Shown piece after piece: positions 17,783 through 26,932 of a stretch of DNA of 64,000 nt. Position numbers and translations under genes: made by a program. Origin of the DNA: Gammaproteobacteria bacterium (GTDB taxonomy: Bacteria; Pseudomonadota; Gammaproteobacteria; Steroidobacterales; Rariloculaceae); the NCBI GenBank assembly GCA_022819855.1, contig JAJEGN010000014.1:286753-350752 (forward strand), in the 5' to 3' direction. Each line of letters starts with the position of its first letter. Positions within the stretch are counted from its first letter, which is position 1. Under the pieces are notes generated by a model. It searched no databases, had not been told where the DNA came from, and saw only the letters and a list, made by a program, of their open reading frames with translations.

Positions 17783-20107
17783 ATGAACCATGTTGGGAAA
17801 GTGAGCGCGCTCAGCGTTTCCGTCGCCACGCTGTTCGGCGCCTATACCGTGCCGGTGCTCGCGCAGGAGGGCGCAGCGGTGATCGAAGAGATCGTCGTCA
17901 CGGCGCGCCGGCGCGAGGAGAATCTTCAGGAAGTGCCGATCGCAGTCAGCGCGTTCAGCGCCGAAGTCCTCGATAACCGTAACATCGAGAACATCAGGGA
18001 CCTGCAGATGGCGCTGCCCAACGTGGACATCCGCGGCGGCGGAATTACCGGAGGGACTTCGGGGCTGTTCACCATTCGCGGTATCCCGGGCGTGGCGCGC
18101 TACATCGACGATGTCGTGCAGTCCGGCGGCGCCGACGCCCTGCAGAACGTGGTTGAACTCGAACGCATCGAGGTCCTGCGCGGCCCGCAGGGCACCTACT
18201 TCGGCAAGAACGCGATCAGCGGCGCCATCCAGTACGTGACCCAGAAGCCGCAGGAGGAGTTCGGCGCACGAATCAGGACGACTTTCGGCGAATACAACCG
18301 CACCGACATCGTCGCCAACATCGACATCCCGCTGAGCGACACGGTATTGACCAAGATCACAGCCGCGAGCCTGAACCGGGACGGCTACGTCGACAGCCTC
18401 GTCGTCGACGAGTCCTACGGCGAGATCGACAACACGATCGTCAGGGCCATGCTGCAATGGGAGCCCAACGATTCGTTCACGGGCCTATTCACGGCGACCT
18501 ACAACAACCACGATTCGTCCATGCAGGCCAATGTGCTGTTCGATGTCGTGGAGAATTTCCCCGTGCCCTGGTTGCGGGCGCCCTGGAGTTGCGGCAACGG
18601 CCCGGAGTGCTACAACTCGGCCGGCTTCAGTTTCACCGACGCGGAACACGCTTACGGCAGACGCGGGCAGTACCTCAGCGAATCGAGCTACGCCGGCGAC
18701 GGCTACGACAGCACCGACGAGAGCTTCTCGGCCAATCTGAGCTGGGACATCGGCGATTCCATGACCTTCCGTTCGATCACCTCCACGCGCAAACAGGATT
18801 GGGGCGTGTTCTTCGACATGGATTCGACCGAGTACGTGTTCTTCGATTGGTGGGACTACCAGGAACGCGAGGAAACCTCGCAGGAGTTTCAGCTCCTCGG
18901 CGGCTCGGACCGGTTCGACTGGGTCGTCGGTCTCTTCTACCACGACCTGGAGGAATTCAACAAGGACCAGATCTGGGAGAACTGGGACATGGGGGGGCCA
19001 CTACCCTACTGTGGCCGGATTCGGACCTGCCGACGCTATCGTCATGCCGAGAATCTGATCAACACGGAGGACACGGCCATCTTCGCCGAAGTGGTCTTCA
19101 ACCTCACCGAACAGCTCTCGCTCACGGTCGGCGCCCGCTATTCCGAAGAGGACTTTTACTCGGAAGTCTACTGCGGCATTGACGGCGACCCCGACGATGT
19201 CCTCCCCTGCGTAGGCGGCGAAGGCGTGCGTGATCCGCAGCAGGGGACGAGGTATTTCGGGCGGATAGCGCAGCGGCATGTTCAGGGCACACCGTTGGTT
19301 TACAACGCCAGCTTCGACGCCTTCGCGCCAAGGCTCGCCCTGCAATACCAGTTCAACGACAACGTGATGGGCTACATCACCGGGGCCGAGGGTTTCAATG
19401 GCGGCGGCGTCAACTCGCTCTTCAATCCGGAACTGCCGAACAACGGCATCGCGCCCTATGACTCCGAATTTCTGACCAACTACGAGATCGGCCTCAGGTC
19501 GGACTTCGCGAACAACCGGCTGCGCTTCAACGCGACCTACTTCTGGGGGAACTGGGAAGGCATTCAGGTCGGTGAGGTGCTCACCCCCGGGCAAACCACC
19601 ACGACGAACGCCGGCGAGGCCGAAATCAGCGGTATCGAAATCGAGAGCGTCTGGCGGCCGACCGATTCGTTCCTCGTGGATTTCACGCTGGCGACGCTCG
19701 ACGCGGAATATACCGACACGGGGATCTCGACCACCGTGCAGGTCGGCGACAAGTTCGTGAACGCCCCCGAAACCGGCTACAGCATCGGTTTGCAGTGGGA
19801 CAACGACCTGAGCAACGGCGGTTCGGTCATGATCCGCTTCGACTACGGCTGGATCGACGAGGTCGTGACCTTCCGCGACCGGCGCTTTCACTGGCCGTCC
19901 CGGGCCAACGTGGACTATGGCCTGGCCAGCGGCAGGGTCTCCTTCACGCCGGCCGCCGGCAACTGGGACGTTGCCTTCTTCGCCACGAACCTGACCGACG
20001 AGTTCTACCGGGCAGGCGGTTTCCCGGCGGTTTTCGCAGGCATCGACCAGGGTGTCGTGGGTCGGCCGAGAGAGTTCGGCGTATCGCTCAACCTGCGATT
20101 GCAATAA
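17783..20107 (+). CDS. TonB-dependent outer-membrane receptor
   Basis: 774 residues. Signal peptide, TonB box region IEEIVVTARRREENLQEVP, plug domain with LRGPQGTYFGKNAISGAI, and a beta-barrel ending in aromatic/hydrophobic residues (GVSLNLRLQ). The start at 17783 is preferred because GAGG lies nine bases upstream; an in-frame ATG at 17768 has a weaker context. The Pro-less, Arg-rich TonB box style is common in marine gammaproteobacterial and sphingomonad receptors. The substrate is unknown and no transporter partner is adjacent. A terminator hairpin follows. Confidence 0.9.
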   Translation: MNHVGKVSALSVSVATLFGAYTVPVLAQEGAAVIEEIVVTARRREENLQEVPIAVSAFSAEVLDNRNIENIRDLQMALPNVDIRGGGITGGTSGLFTIRGIPGVARYIDDVVQSGGADALQNVVELERIEVLRGPQGTYFGKNAISGAIQYVTQKPQEEFGARIRTTFGEYNRTDIVANIDIPLSDTVLTKITAASLNRDGYVDSLVVDESYGEIDNTIVRAMLQWEPNDSFTGLFTATYNNHDSSMQANVLFDVVENFPVPWLRAPWSCGNGPECYNSAGFSFTDAEHAYGRRGQYLSESSYAGDGYDSTDESFSANLSWDIGDSMTFRSITSTRKQDWGVFFDMDSTEYVFFDWWDYQEREETSQEFQLLGGSDRFDWVVGLFYHDLEEFNKDQIWENWDMGGPLPYCGRIRTCRRYRHAENLINTEDTAIFAEVVFNLTEQLSLTVGARYSEEDFYSEVYCGIDGDPDDVLPCVGGEGVRDPQQGTRYFGRIAQRHVQGTPLVYNASFDAFAPRLALQYQFNDNVMGYITGAEGFNGGGVNSLFNPELPNNGIAPYDSEFLTNYEIGLRSDFANNRLRFNATYFWGNWEGIQVGEVLTPGQTTTTNAGEAEISGIEIESVWRPTDSFLVDFTLATLDAEYTDTGISTTVQVGDKFVNAPETGYSIGLQWDNDLSNGGSVMIRFDYGWIDEVVTFRDRRFHWPSRANVDYGLASGRVSFTPAAGNWDVAFFATNLTDEFYRAGGFPAVFAGIDQGVVGRPREFGVSLNLRLQ

Positions 20108-20171
20108 CTGGCGGATCGCTGCGAGTACCGACGGGTACCGCAGCGCCTTACAGTCGCTTACCGCGACATTC

Positions 20172-20206
20172 GGAACCGGCGTCGTTCAAGCGGCGCCGGT
20201 TCCTTG
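20172..20206 (+). terminator. Hairpin terminator after the TonB receptor
   Basis: GGAACCGGCG at 20172-20181 pairs with CGCCGGTTCC at 20194-20203 around a 12-base loop, followed by a weak T-rich tail. Confidence 0.55.
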
Positions 20207-20288
20207 CGTTTTGGGACCTGCTCCGCCGCTGAATTTCGATCCACCGAGTCCGCCCGGTAACCCCCATCGAACCCCCGACGTTTGTTCA

Positions 20289-20302
20289 GGCGCAATTGCG
20301 CC
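20289..20302 (+). promoter_or_regulatory. Candidate operator of the second VapBC module
   Basis: Perfect 14-bp palindrome GGCGCAATTGCGCC, 52 bases upstream of the antitoxin start. A site for antitoxin autoregulation is inferred. Confidence 0.45.
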
Positions 20303-20353
20303 TTCGCCCCTTAACCCGTGCTACACTGTTTCCGTGCAGAAGGGGTCGGTAAC

Positions 20354-20581
20354 ATGAACCTGACATTAACCGTCGACAAGGATGTCCTGAAGCGAGCGCG
20401 CATCCGCGCGATCACGGAGGACACCTCCGTCAACGCCGTAGTGCGGGAGTTTCTGGCGGCCTATGCCGGGGCCGCCGGTCCGCGGCGCGATGCGGTCGAG
20501 AGTCTGCTGGCTCTGTCGGGCACCGCGACCAGCGCGCGAGGCTCCGCGAAATGGACGCGCGATGAGCTACATGATCGGTGA
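20354..20581 (+). CDS. Antitoxin of a VapBC-type module
   Basis: 75 residues starting MNLTLTVDKDVLKRAR, a ribbon-helix-helix type N-terminus (TVDKDVLKRARIRAITEDTSVNAVVREFL) with a basic/acidic tail. AGGGG lies nine bases before the ATG. It overlaps the PIN toxin gene by 20 bases, so the two are translationally coupled. Confidence 0.75.
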   Translation: MNLTLTVDKDVLKRARIRAITEDTSVNAVVREFLAAYAGAAGPRRDAVESLLALSGTATSARGSAKWTRDELHDR

Positions 20582-21011
20582 TCCGTCGTTTGTCGATACG
20601 AACGTACTCGTCTACCTGTTTGACTCGGACTCTCCCGCGAAGCAGGCCATTGCCAGGGACCTTGTCGACAACCACGCGGCACAGTTCGTCCTGAGTCCGC
20701 AGGTACTGGGCGAATTCTTCGTCGTGGTGACGCGTAAACTGGACAAGCCGCTGTCGCCCGCGCGCGGCCTGGAAGCGGTCGACAAGCTCAGCCGCTTCAG
20801 AGTCAGGCCCATCAATGCGCAACTTGCCCGGCGGGCCGTTCGCAGAAGCGTTTCGTCCCGACTGTCGTACTGGGATGCATTGATCGTGGAGACTGCTCTG
20901 GACGCCGGCGCCGTCACGCTGCTCACCGAGGACATGCAGCATGGTCAGGAATTTGCGGGCATGCGCGTCGTCAACCCGTTCAGGGAACTTGTGGCGTCGA
21001 CCGGCCGTTGA
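20562..21011 (+). CDS. PIN-domain ribonuclease toxin (VapC-like)
   Basis: 149 residues. PIN acidic residues are visible in FVDTNVLVYLF, QVLGEFFVVV, SYWDALIVETA and LTEDMQHG. The first start in frame after the antitoxin motif is ATG 20562; ATG 20571 is an alternative. The pair forms an intact VapBC module between the receptor terminator and a DUF2272 gene. Confidence 0.85.
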   Translation: MSYMIGDPSFVDTNVLVYLFDSDSPAKQAIARDLVDNHAAQFVLSPQVLGEFFVVVTRKLDKPLSPARGLEAVDKLSRFRVRPINAQLARRAVRRSVSSRLSYWDALIVETALDAGAVTLLTEDMQHGQEFAGMRVVNPFRELVASTGR

Positions 21012-21216
21012 GCGGCTCGCGATTGCATACCGGGCCTGTTGCCGCCGCGTTGCATGGCGTGTTGGTGGCGGGCGCCCCATTTGGGGGAATCAAGCGGTCC
21101 GCCAGCTCTGCGGCAAGGTTGTCGCGAGTTTCTTTCCCGAGCCGCTGGTTTCTGTTTTCGCTGCCGAATCTGTTAGATTTACGCGCGATGATCCTGTCCC
21201 TGAGCCCGTGTAAACA

Positions 21217-22299
21217 GTGAAGAAACTCCTGCCCATCTGTGCCGCGATGCTGGCCGCTGCGGCGGCCGCGAACGCTCAGCAAGTCCATCTCGATCGTCTG
21301 CCGCCCGAACAACTCGAGGTGTCGCCGCCCGCCGTGCGCGTAACCGGCGAGCCGGGCCGCATGCAGGTCGTCGACCGCGAGTGCAGGATGCTGCCGGAGG
21401 CTGAGCTCAGGCGTCGGATCGTCGATATCGCCGTACAGGAATGGGGATTTTTCGGGTTCAGTGTCCTTGACCAGACGTACGTGCAGGACTTCTCGCAACG
21501 GCGGCGATCCGGCTTCCGGCGGCCCCGTTCCTGGCTTGATATCGCCGAATCGGAGCGCGTCGCCGACTCGATCGCCGGCTACTGGGCCGTGACCGACGAC
21601 GGCGGGTGGATCCTCGAGCGGCAGAACGATCTCTGGCAGGGGCCGTACGGCGTCGCCGTACGCTGGCGGGACCCGTGGTCCGCTGCGTTCATCTCATGGG
21701 TCATGTGCGAGGGCGGTCTCGGCGAGGACGACCTGTTCGAGCGTCACATCGCCCACTACGTCTACATCGACCAGGCGATCGAAGCGCGCGACGGCGCATC
21801 TCCGGACGCCGCCTACGTGGCCTACGACGTCGGCGAGATGCCGATCGAGCCCGGCGATCTGCTGTGTTCGGCGCGGCGCTCCGCTTACCGCACGATCGCC
21901 GAGCGGCGCAGGAATCTCGGCCGGAGCATTCGCTCGCACTGCGATATCGCCGTCAAGGTCGATCCACAGGGCGATCGGGTCCTCGTCATCGGCGGCAACG
22001 TGCGCGGTTCGGTGCGCATGAAGCTGTTCGCGGCCGAATTCGGCGAGGAACGCGATGGCGCCCCGTCTGTGCAATCGGTCGGCGGCGCAGGCCGCACGAT
22101 ATTCGCGCATCTGAAGCTCAAGGCCGACCCGATCGAAGCCGATGCGCTCGACTCGAGCGCGACGTTCCAGGCGCTCGTCGAACGCGGCGACGGCCTCGAC
22201 TGGCTCATGCGCAGGCTCGAGGGCGACCGGCCCGCGCAGGTCGGCCCGCCGGTCGCTTCGTCGGCAAGCGCCGCGAATCGCTCGACTCCCGGCTTCTGA
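21217..22299 (+). CDS. Secreted DUF2272 domain protein
   Basis: 360 residues, GTG start, signal peptide MKKLLPICAAMLAAAAAANAQ. The central region (IAVQEWGFFG, then PWSAAFISWVM, then RHIAHYVYIDQAI and IEPGDLLC) is the DUF2272 pattern, which resembles NlpC/P60-like cell-wall amidases with a conserved Cys/His/Asp arrangement. A peptidoglycan or surface role is inferred. It is 71 bases upstream of another secreted-protein gene in the same direction. Confidence 0.72.
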   Translation: MKKLLPICAAMLAAAAAANAQQVHLDRLPPEQLEVSPPAVRVTGEPGRMQVVDRECRMLPEAELRRRIVDIAVQEWGFFGFSVLDQTYVQDFSQRRRSGFRRPRSWLDIAESERVADSIAGYWAVTDDGGWILERQNDLWQGPYGVAVRWRDPWSAAFISWVMCEGGLGEDDLFERHIAHYVYIDQAIEARDGASPDAAYVAYDVGEMPIEPGDLLCSARRSAYRTIAERRRNLGRSIRSHCDIAVKVDPQGDRVLVIGGNVRGSVRMKLFAAEFGEERDGAPSVQSVGGAGRTIFAHLKLKADPIEADALDSSATFQALVERGDGLDWLMRRLEGDRPAQVGPPVASSASAANRSTPGF

Positions 22300-22370
22300 C
22301 AACGCGCCACGGCCGCGTGCAGTGTTCGCAATCGCACGAAGGCCGCAGGCATACACCGAGGAGTGAAACC

Positions 22371-23339
22371 ATGCGGAAACTCCAGGTTCTCGCAGCAGTC
22401 GCGTTCGTCATCCAGGCCGGAGCAGCCGGAACTGCATCCGCACAGGCGCGGTTGTGGCAGGAGCCCGGACCCTGCGATCGGGCGTGCCTGACCGGGATCG
22501 TCGACACCTATCTCGAAGCGCTCGTCGCGCACGACCCGACCGCCGCACCGCTGGCCGACGACGTCGCCTTCATCGAAAACGCCGAGCGCATGAGCATTGG
22601 CGAAGGACTCTGGGCGAACGCCTCCGCCGTGCCGTCCATGTTCGCAATCTACGTGCCCGATCCCGTCGCGGGTCAGGTCGGTTTCATCGGCATGATGGAG
22701 GAATCGGGCGATCCGATTCAGCTTGGCCTCAGGCTCAAGGTCGAGGACGGCGCGATCACCGAGGCCGAGCACATCGTCGTTCGCAATCTCAGCGAGAACA
22801 ATCTCGCGAACCTGCAGACGCCGCGCCCGGGCCTTCTGGCGACGGTGCCGGAGGCCGAGCGGCTGCCACGCGAACTCATGCTCGTTCTCGGCGGCTCCTA
22901 CTACGACTCGATCGAGCAGAGCGACGGCGACGCGACGCTCTACGCCGACGACTGCGAACGGCGCGAGAACGGCATGGTGACGGCCGGCGGCGATGGCGTC
23001 GGGTTCGACGGGCTGCCGCGCCTGGGCTGCCGCGACCAGATGAACACGCGCGTCTTCACCTACATCGACAGCATCGACTACCGGCGGGTGTGGATTGCCG
23101 ACGAGGTCACGGGGCTCGTGTTCGGCCTGTCGCACTTCCGCCATTCGATGCAGGACAGGGAAATCACGGTCTTCGGCCGCGACGGCGAACTCACCACGAG
23201 AGAGATGAACTTCGACCCGTTCGACCTGCCGGCCATGCACATCTTCAAGATCGAGGACAGCCGGATCCGCGAGATCGAGGCCATGGGCGTGCTGCGACCC
23301 TACATGTCGACGAACGGCTGGACGGACTTTCTGAAATAG
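22371..23339 (+). CDS. Secreted NTF2/SnoaL-like protein, function unknown
   Basis: 322 residues with a signal peptide ending ASAQ. CLTGIVDTYLEALVAHDPTAAPLADDVAFIENAERM is a SnoaL/NTF2-like first helix and strand; a second half includes MNTRVFTYID, RRVWIADEVTGLVFGLSHF and PAMHIFKIEDSRIREIEAMG, typical of NTF2-like cones. Four cysteines suggest disulfides. GAGGAG precedes the ATG by about 9 bases. No enzyme activity can be assigned. Confidence 0.65.
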   Translation: MRKLQVLAAVAFVIQAGAAGTASAQARLWQEPGPCDRACLTGIVDTYLEALVAHDPTAAPLADDVAFIENAERMSIGEGLWANASAVPSMFAIYVPDPVAGQVGFIGMMEESGDPIQLGLRLKVEDGAITEAEHIVVRNLSENNLANLQTPRPGLLATVPEAERLPRELMLVLGGSYYDSIEQSDGDATLYADDCERRENGMVTAGGDGVGFDGLPRLGCRDQMNTRVFTYIDSIDYRRVWIADEVTGLVFGLSHFRHSMQDREITVFGRDGELTTREMNFDPFDLPAMHIFKIEDSRIREIEAMGVLRPYMSTNGWTDFLK

Positions 23340-23402
23340 CCCGTACATTCCGCAAGACCCTGACCACACACATCATCGCTAAACACTTTCGAAGGAACGA
23401 CC

Positions 23403-23897
23403 ATGGCAACAACACCGGACCGCTGGGGAAAGATCAAGACGCGCTTCGCCACCTTCGCTGCCTGGGTCGATGCCGACGGCCGGCTCACGAGGTTCAGCTT
23501 CGACTCGCGGCAGGCGGCAGAAGTCGACCCGTCGGCAATTCGCGACGATGACGCCATCGCCGACGTTCGCCGTCAGGTCGAGGAGTATTGCGCCGGTGAG
23601 CGGCAGTCCTTCGATCTCGAGCGAGCCGCCGCGGGCACGGCCTTTCAGCATGCCGTCTGGGAGGCGCTGGCGGCGATTCCATTCGGGGAGACCCGAAGCT
23701 ATGGCGAGATCGCCAGTGAGATCGGCCGGCCCGGCGCGGCGCGAGCCGTCGGCATGGCGAACGCCAACAACCCCATCGCGCTCATCGTGCCGTGTCACCG
23801 CGTGATCGGGGCGGACGGCAGCCTCACGGGATTCGGCGGCGGACTCGATCTCAAGGAAGGCCTGCTTGCGCACGAGCGTACTGCCGTGACAAATTGA
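23403..23897 (+). CDS. ogt: Methylated-DNA-protein-cysteine methyltransferase
   Basis: 164 residues. The C-terminal domain has FQHAVWEALAAIPFGET, RSYGEIASEIGRP, ARAVGMANANNP and the active-site motif LIVPCHRVIG with Cys131. The N-terminal ribonuclease-like domain is short, as in Ogt. The protein removes O6-alkyl groups from guanine by irreversible self-alkylation. GAAGGA precedes the ATG. A DUF6152 gene follows 29 bases later. Confidence 0.93.
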   Translation: MATTPDRWGKIKTRFATFAAWVDADGRLTRFSFDSRQAAEVDPSAIRDDDAIADVRRQVEEYCAGERQSFDLERAAAGTAFQHAVWEALAAIPFGETRSYGEIASEIGRPGAARAVGMANANNPIALIVPCHRVIGADGSLTGFGGGLDLKEGLLAHERTAVTN

Positions 23898-23926
23898 GAC
23901 TCAACTTGACAAGCTGGGAGACGAAA

Positions 23927-24322
23927 GTGACTGCACGAGCTTTGGGATGGGTCGTCTTGTCCGGGTGCCTGATGGCCGCTGCGCCACTGAAGGCGCATCA
24001 TTCCACCGCCGCCATCTATGACCCGGCGAAAGAGGTCAGAGTCACGGGCGAGCTGGCCAAGCTCCAGTTCGTCAATCCGCACGGATCGATAACGGTTACG
24101 GTCGACAACGGCGACGGCACGACGACCGACTGGACGTTCACGACCGGTTCGGCCACGAGGCTCGCCACGAGAGGGATCACCACAGTCGGCCCGAACGCCC
24201 TCAGGATCGGCGAAGAGTTGACCGTGACGGGCACGCCCGCACGGAACGGGAGTCCGTTGGGCGGCCTCAAGACGATAACGCGGGCGAATGGCCAGGTCCT
24301 GACCAACAGCGGCGGCAATTAG
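23927..24322 (+). CDS. Small secreted DUF6152 protein
   Basis: 131 residues, GTG start with GGGAG six bases upstream. Signal peptide to about residue 23, then KAHHSTAAIYDPAKEVRVTGELAKLQFVNPHG, the DUF6152 core, followed by a beta-rich stretch with ALRIGEELTVTG. It is the minimal version of the domain that also heads the 390-residue protein at 10921-12093. It is followed 28 bases later by the 611-residue gene, so the two probably work together. Confidence 0.78.
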   Translation: MTARALGWVVLSGCLMAAAPLKAHHSTAAIYDPAKEVRVTGELAKLQFVNPHGSITVTVDNGDGTTTDWTFTTGSATRLATRGITTVGPNALRIGEELTVTGTPARNGSPLGGLKTITRANGQVLTNSGGN

Positions 24323-24350
24323 CGAACCGCGTTCCCGACCGGAGATCACC

Positions 24351-26186
24351 ATGGCTTCCAGGAGAAGAATGATGCGGACAGGTGTCGCAATCGTTGCGGC
24401 GCTCACGATCGGCGTGCCGGCCCTGTCCGGCGCTCAGGAAACAGCGGCGGAATTCGGCAACGTCGAGATAAGCGCAGCGCTGCCAAGCGGGGAACAGGGT
24501 CGCCGCCGAGGCGAAGTCGACGCGGAGTACACGCCCGTACCCGGCGCAAGGGACCTCAAGTCGGTCATATTCAACTGGGCCTGGCACATGGGCATGCTGC
24601 GCAGCACCGAGGAATACGACCTGATCATGTCGCTCGTCTACGAAGGCACGGGGACCGTCGAGGTGGACGGACAGCCCTGCAATGTGACGAGGTACCGCTC
24701 CGACATCGCTTACCAGACGTCCGGCGAGCGGATCCGGATCACCGGCGCCCGGCCCGATGGCCAGGATTGCTCCACGATCGAAGTCCTCAGTGGCGCCTAT
24801 GCCTGGAACGAGGACATTCAGGGCGCCGAACTCGTCCCGGGCGAAGGCACGGCCACGCCGATGCCGGCGACCGTGGAGGAGCGGATGATTCGCCTGTGGG
24901 CGAACCCGCAGGGTGCGTGGAAGGCCGCAATGGCCGGCACCCAGTACCCGAACCCACCGCAAATGGCAGCGCGACCGCAACGCGTGCCGGCCGATGTGAT
25001 GACGGCAGGCAGAACCTCGGTCACGTGGTCTGGCGACACGCCGGTGCTGACGTTCCCGATCCCGGGCGTGCCCGATGCAACGGCGACGGCCACGCTCGAC
25101 GACAGATTCATGGCCGAGAGCGTCGTCGTGGAAAACGGCGCGGACACGTACGAGTTCACGTACGGCGACTACCGGGACTGGAACAATCCGCTCCACCCGG
25201 CCGAGGCGTTCTACGCCGGCAGGATGACGGAGAGGAAGAACGGCGCCGTCGTCCGCGACATCACGACGACGGTGACGGAAACGGGGCAGGTCTATGTCGT
25301 GATGCCCGTGCCGGCCAGCGTCGAGGCCGCAATCACGCCGACGCATCAGCCTCCCGACTGGACCCTGTCGCCCGGGACGCCCCCGCCGGCGACCGCGGCC
25401 GCCCCCACGCCGCGCCGCGCCGACGGGAAGCCGGACCTGACCGGCAACTGGAGTCGGGCGCCCAATCCGATCACGGGCAACGGCAGCCGCCGATGCGGCC
25501 CGACGCAGGTGAAGGGTGGAGGAATCAACCCCGAGTTCGGCTGCACGGGCGGTCAGGACAACTTCTGGGTGGAATACGCGTGGATCTCGCCGTCGCGCTT
25601 CGGCGTGCTCGGCCGCCCGGTTTACAAGCCCGAGTTCTGGGACGAGATTCAGGAACTCGACATGTGGACGAACAAGTACGATCCGGTCATGACCTGCAAG
25701 CCGCTGGGACTCCCGCGGCACGGAACGCCCACGCGGATCGTCCAGGGCGACATCGATGTCTTCTTCTTCTATCGGCAAAACGCCGATTACGGCGGCGGGA
25801 ACTGGGAATTCCGCAATATCCCCACGGACGGCCGCGCGCGGACCCCGCTGCAGGAGAGCCTCGCGACGTTCTATGGACAAAGCATCGGCGACTGGGACGG
25901 CGATACGCTCGTCATCGACTCCATCAATTTCGACAATACGTCGTGGTTGGGACGGGGGGGCCTCATCCACTCCGCCAGCATGCATATCGTCGAGAGACTC
26001 ACGCGCGTCGGCAACGAACTCCACTACGACATGACGATCGACGATCCGGAGATGTTCGTGGAGCCCTGGGTGATGCCGACCCGCGTCCTGCGGCTGGAGG
26101 ACAGGGCCGACGGCGGACTCATTCCGGAGCGCTCGCCTTGCGAGGTGTACGAGCAGGACAACGAGACGAGCCAGGTTCGCCACTGA
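24351..26186 (+). CDS. Large secreted protein with DUF6152-partner C-terminal domain
   Basis: 611 residues, signal peptide ending ALSGAQ. The N-terminal half (residues about 30-340) is not recognised. After a Pro/Ala-rich linker near residue 345, the motif RRADGKPDLTGNW starts a C-terminal domain with MTCKPLGLPRHGTPTRI, GDWDGDTLVIDSINF and SASMHIVERL, the region commonly found beside or fused to DUF6152. The same C-terminal elements occur in the 10921-12093 protein, where they are fused to DUF6152 itself. Function is unknown; the location is probably periplasm or outer membrane. Confidence 0.65.
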   Translation: MASRRRMMRTGVAIVAALTIGVPALSGAQETAAEFGNVEISAALPSGEQGRRRGEVDAEYTPVPGARDLKSVIFNWAWHMGMLRSTEEYDLIMSLVYEGTGTVEVDGQPCNVTRYRSDIAYQTSGERIRITGARPDGQDCSTIEVLSGAYAWNEDIQGAELVPGEGTATPMPATVEERMIRLWANPQGAWKAAMAGTQYPNPPQMAARPQRVPADVMTAGRTSVTWSGDTPVLTFPIPGVPDATATATLDDRFMAESVVVENGADTYEFTYGDYRDWNNPLHPAEAFYAGRMTERKNGAVVRDITTTVTETGQVYVVMPVPASVEAAITPTHQPPDWTLSPGTPPPATAAAPTPRRADGKPDLTGNWSRAPNPITGNGSRRCGPTQVKGGGINPEFGCTGGQDNFWVEYAWISPSRFGVLGRPVYKPEFWDEIQELDMWTNKYDPVMTCKPLGLPRHGTPTRIVQGDIDVFFFYRQNADYGGGNWEFRNIPTDGRARTPLQESLATFYGQSIGDWDGDTLVIDSINFDNTSWLGRGGLIHSASMHIVERLTRVGNELHYDMTIDDPEMFVEPWVMPTRVLRLEDRADGGLIPERSPCEVYEQDNETSQVRH

Positions 26187-26330
26187 GAACCGGCCGGGAG
26201 TCGTCGTCCGGGGACCCGGAGCGACTGCGGAGTGCGGCGAGGATCGGAACCTCGAAATTCGCTTCCACGGAGAGCCTCCGGAACCGCGACGTGTTCCTGT
26301 GTGAGCCGACAGTGGGCGTTCGCGAGTTGC

Positions 26331-26801
26331 TCAGCAGGCGTAGTAGCCGATCATGGCGGCGCGCGGCCGGGACGACGCTCCGACGCTGAAGTCGAAGGTT
26401 GCCTGACGCGTCCCTGGCTCCCAGGTCGACGCGCGGTCCCTGAGGACGATGCGGCCGTCGCGGACGAGAACTGCGACGGCCGACAGCGGGGAGCCTGGCC
26501 GTGACTGATCGCGCGCCCTGCGCAAGGTTCTCGTCGCGCGATTGAAGCTGAACCCCGCGTCGCGCAGGCTCCGCATCGTTTTCAGCAGCGCGAGGTCCCG
26601 AAACGACAGGCGCCAGTGGGCGCGCGGGCGCCTGCGCTGTCCGACGAAACCGGCCCTGGCCCAGCGGCGGATCTGTTCCGCCGGCAGTCCTGTAATACCG
26701 GCGGCGCGCCGGATCGAGTATTCGCGTTCGCGTACCGCCTGGCGCGCGTTCCCGGCGTGCCGGACAGTCGCGTTGATCGTGTCGACGGGATTCCTGTCCA
26801 T
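26331..26801 (-). CDS. MerR-like HTH protein, apparently truncated
   Basis: 156 residues. The middle contains a MerR winged helix (YSIRRAAGITGLPAEQIRRWARAGFVG, then WRLSFRDLALLKTMRSLRDAG). After it comes VAVLVRDGRIVLRDRASTWEPGTRQATFDF, which resembles the linker of HTH-plus-TPR regulators, but the protein stops soon afterwards without any TPR. The start ATG 26801 leaves a 40-residue N-terminal tail. It lies downstream of the PutP-like gene on the same strand. It is probably a shortened regulator, though it might still bind DNA. Confidence 0.6.
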   Translation of the reverse strand: MDRNPVDTINATVRHAGNARQAVREREYSIRRAAGITGLPAEQIRRWARAGFVGQRRRPRAHWRLSFRDLALLKTMRSLRDAGFSFNRATRTLRRARDQSRPGSPLSAVAVLVRDGRIVLRDRASTWEPGTRQATFDFSVGASSRPRAAMIGYYAC

Positions 26802-26932
26802 GTCTGTGTTTGCCCTGACTGTGCGCTCCTCGCAAGGCGCGGATGTTCGGAAGCGCTTGAATCGTATGGCGCGCCCCTGGTAGCGGCAAAGGGCGAATTT
26901 GGCGAGAACGACGGGGAACTCCGGTTCGCCGC

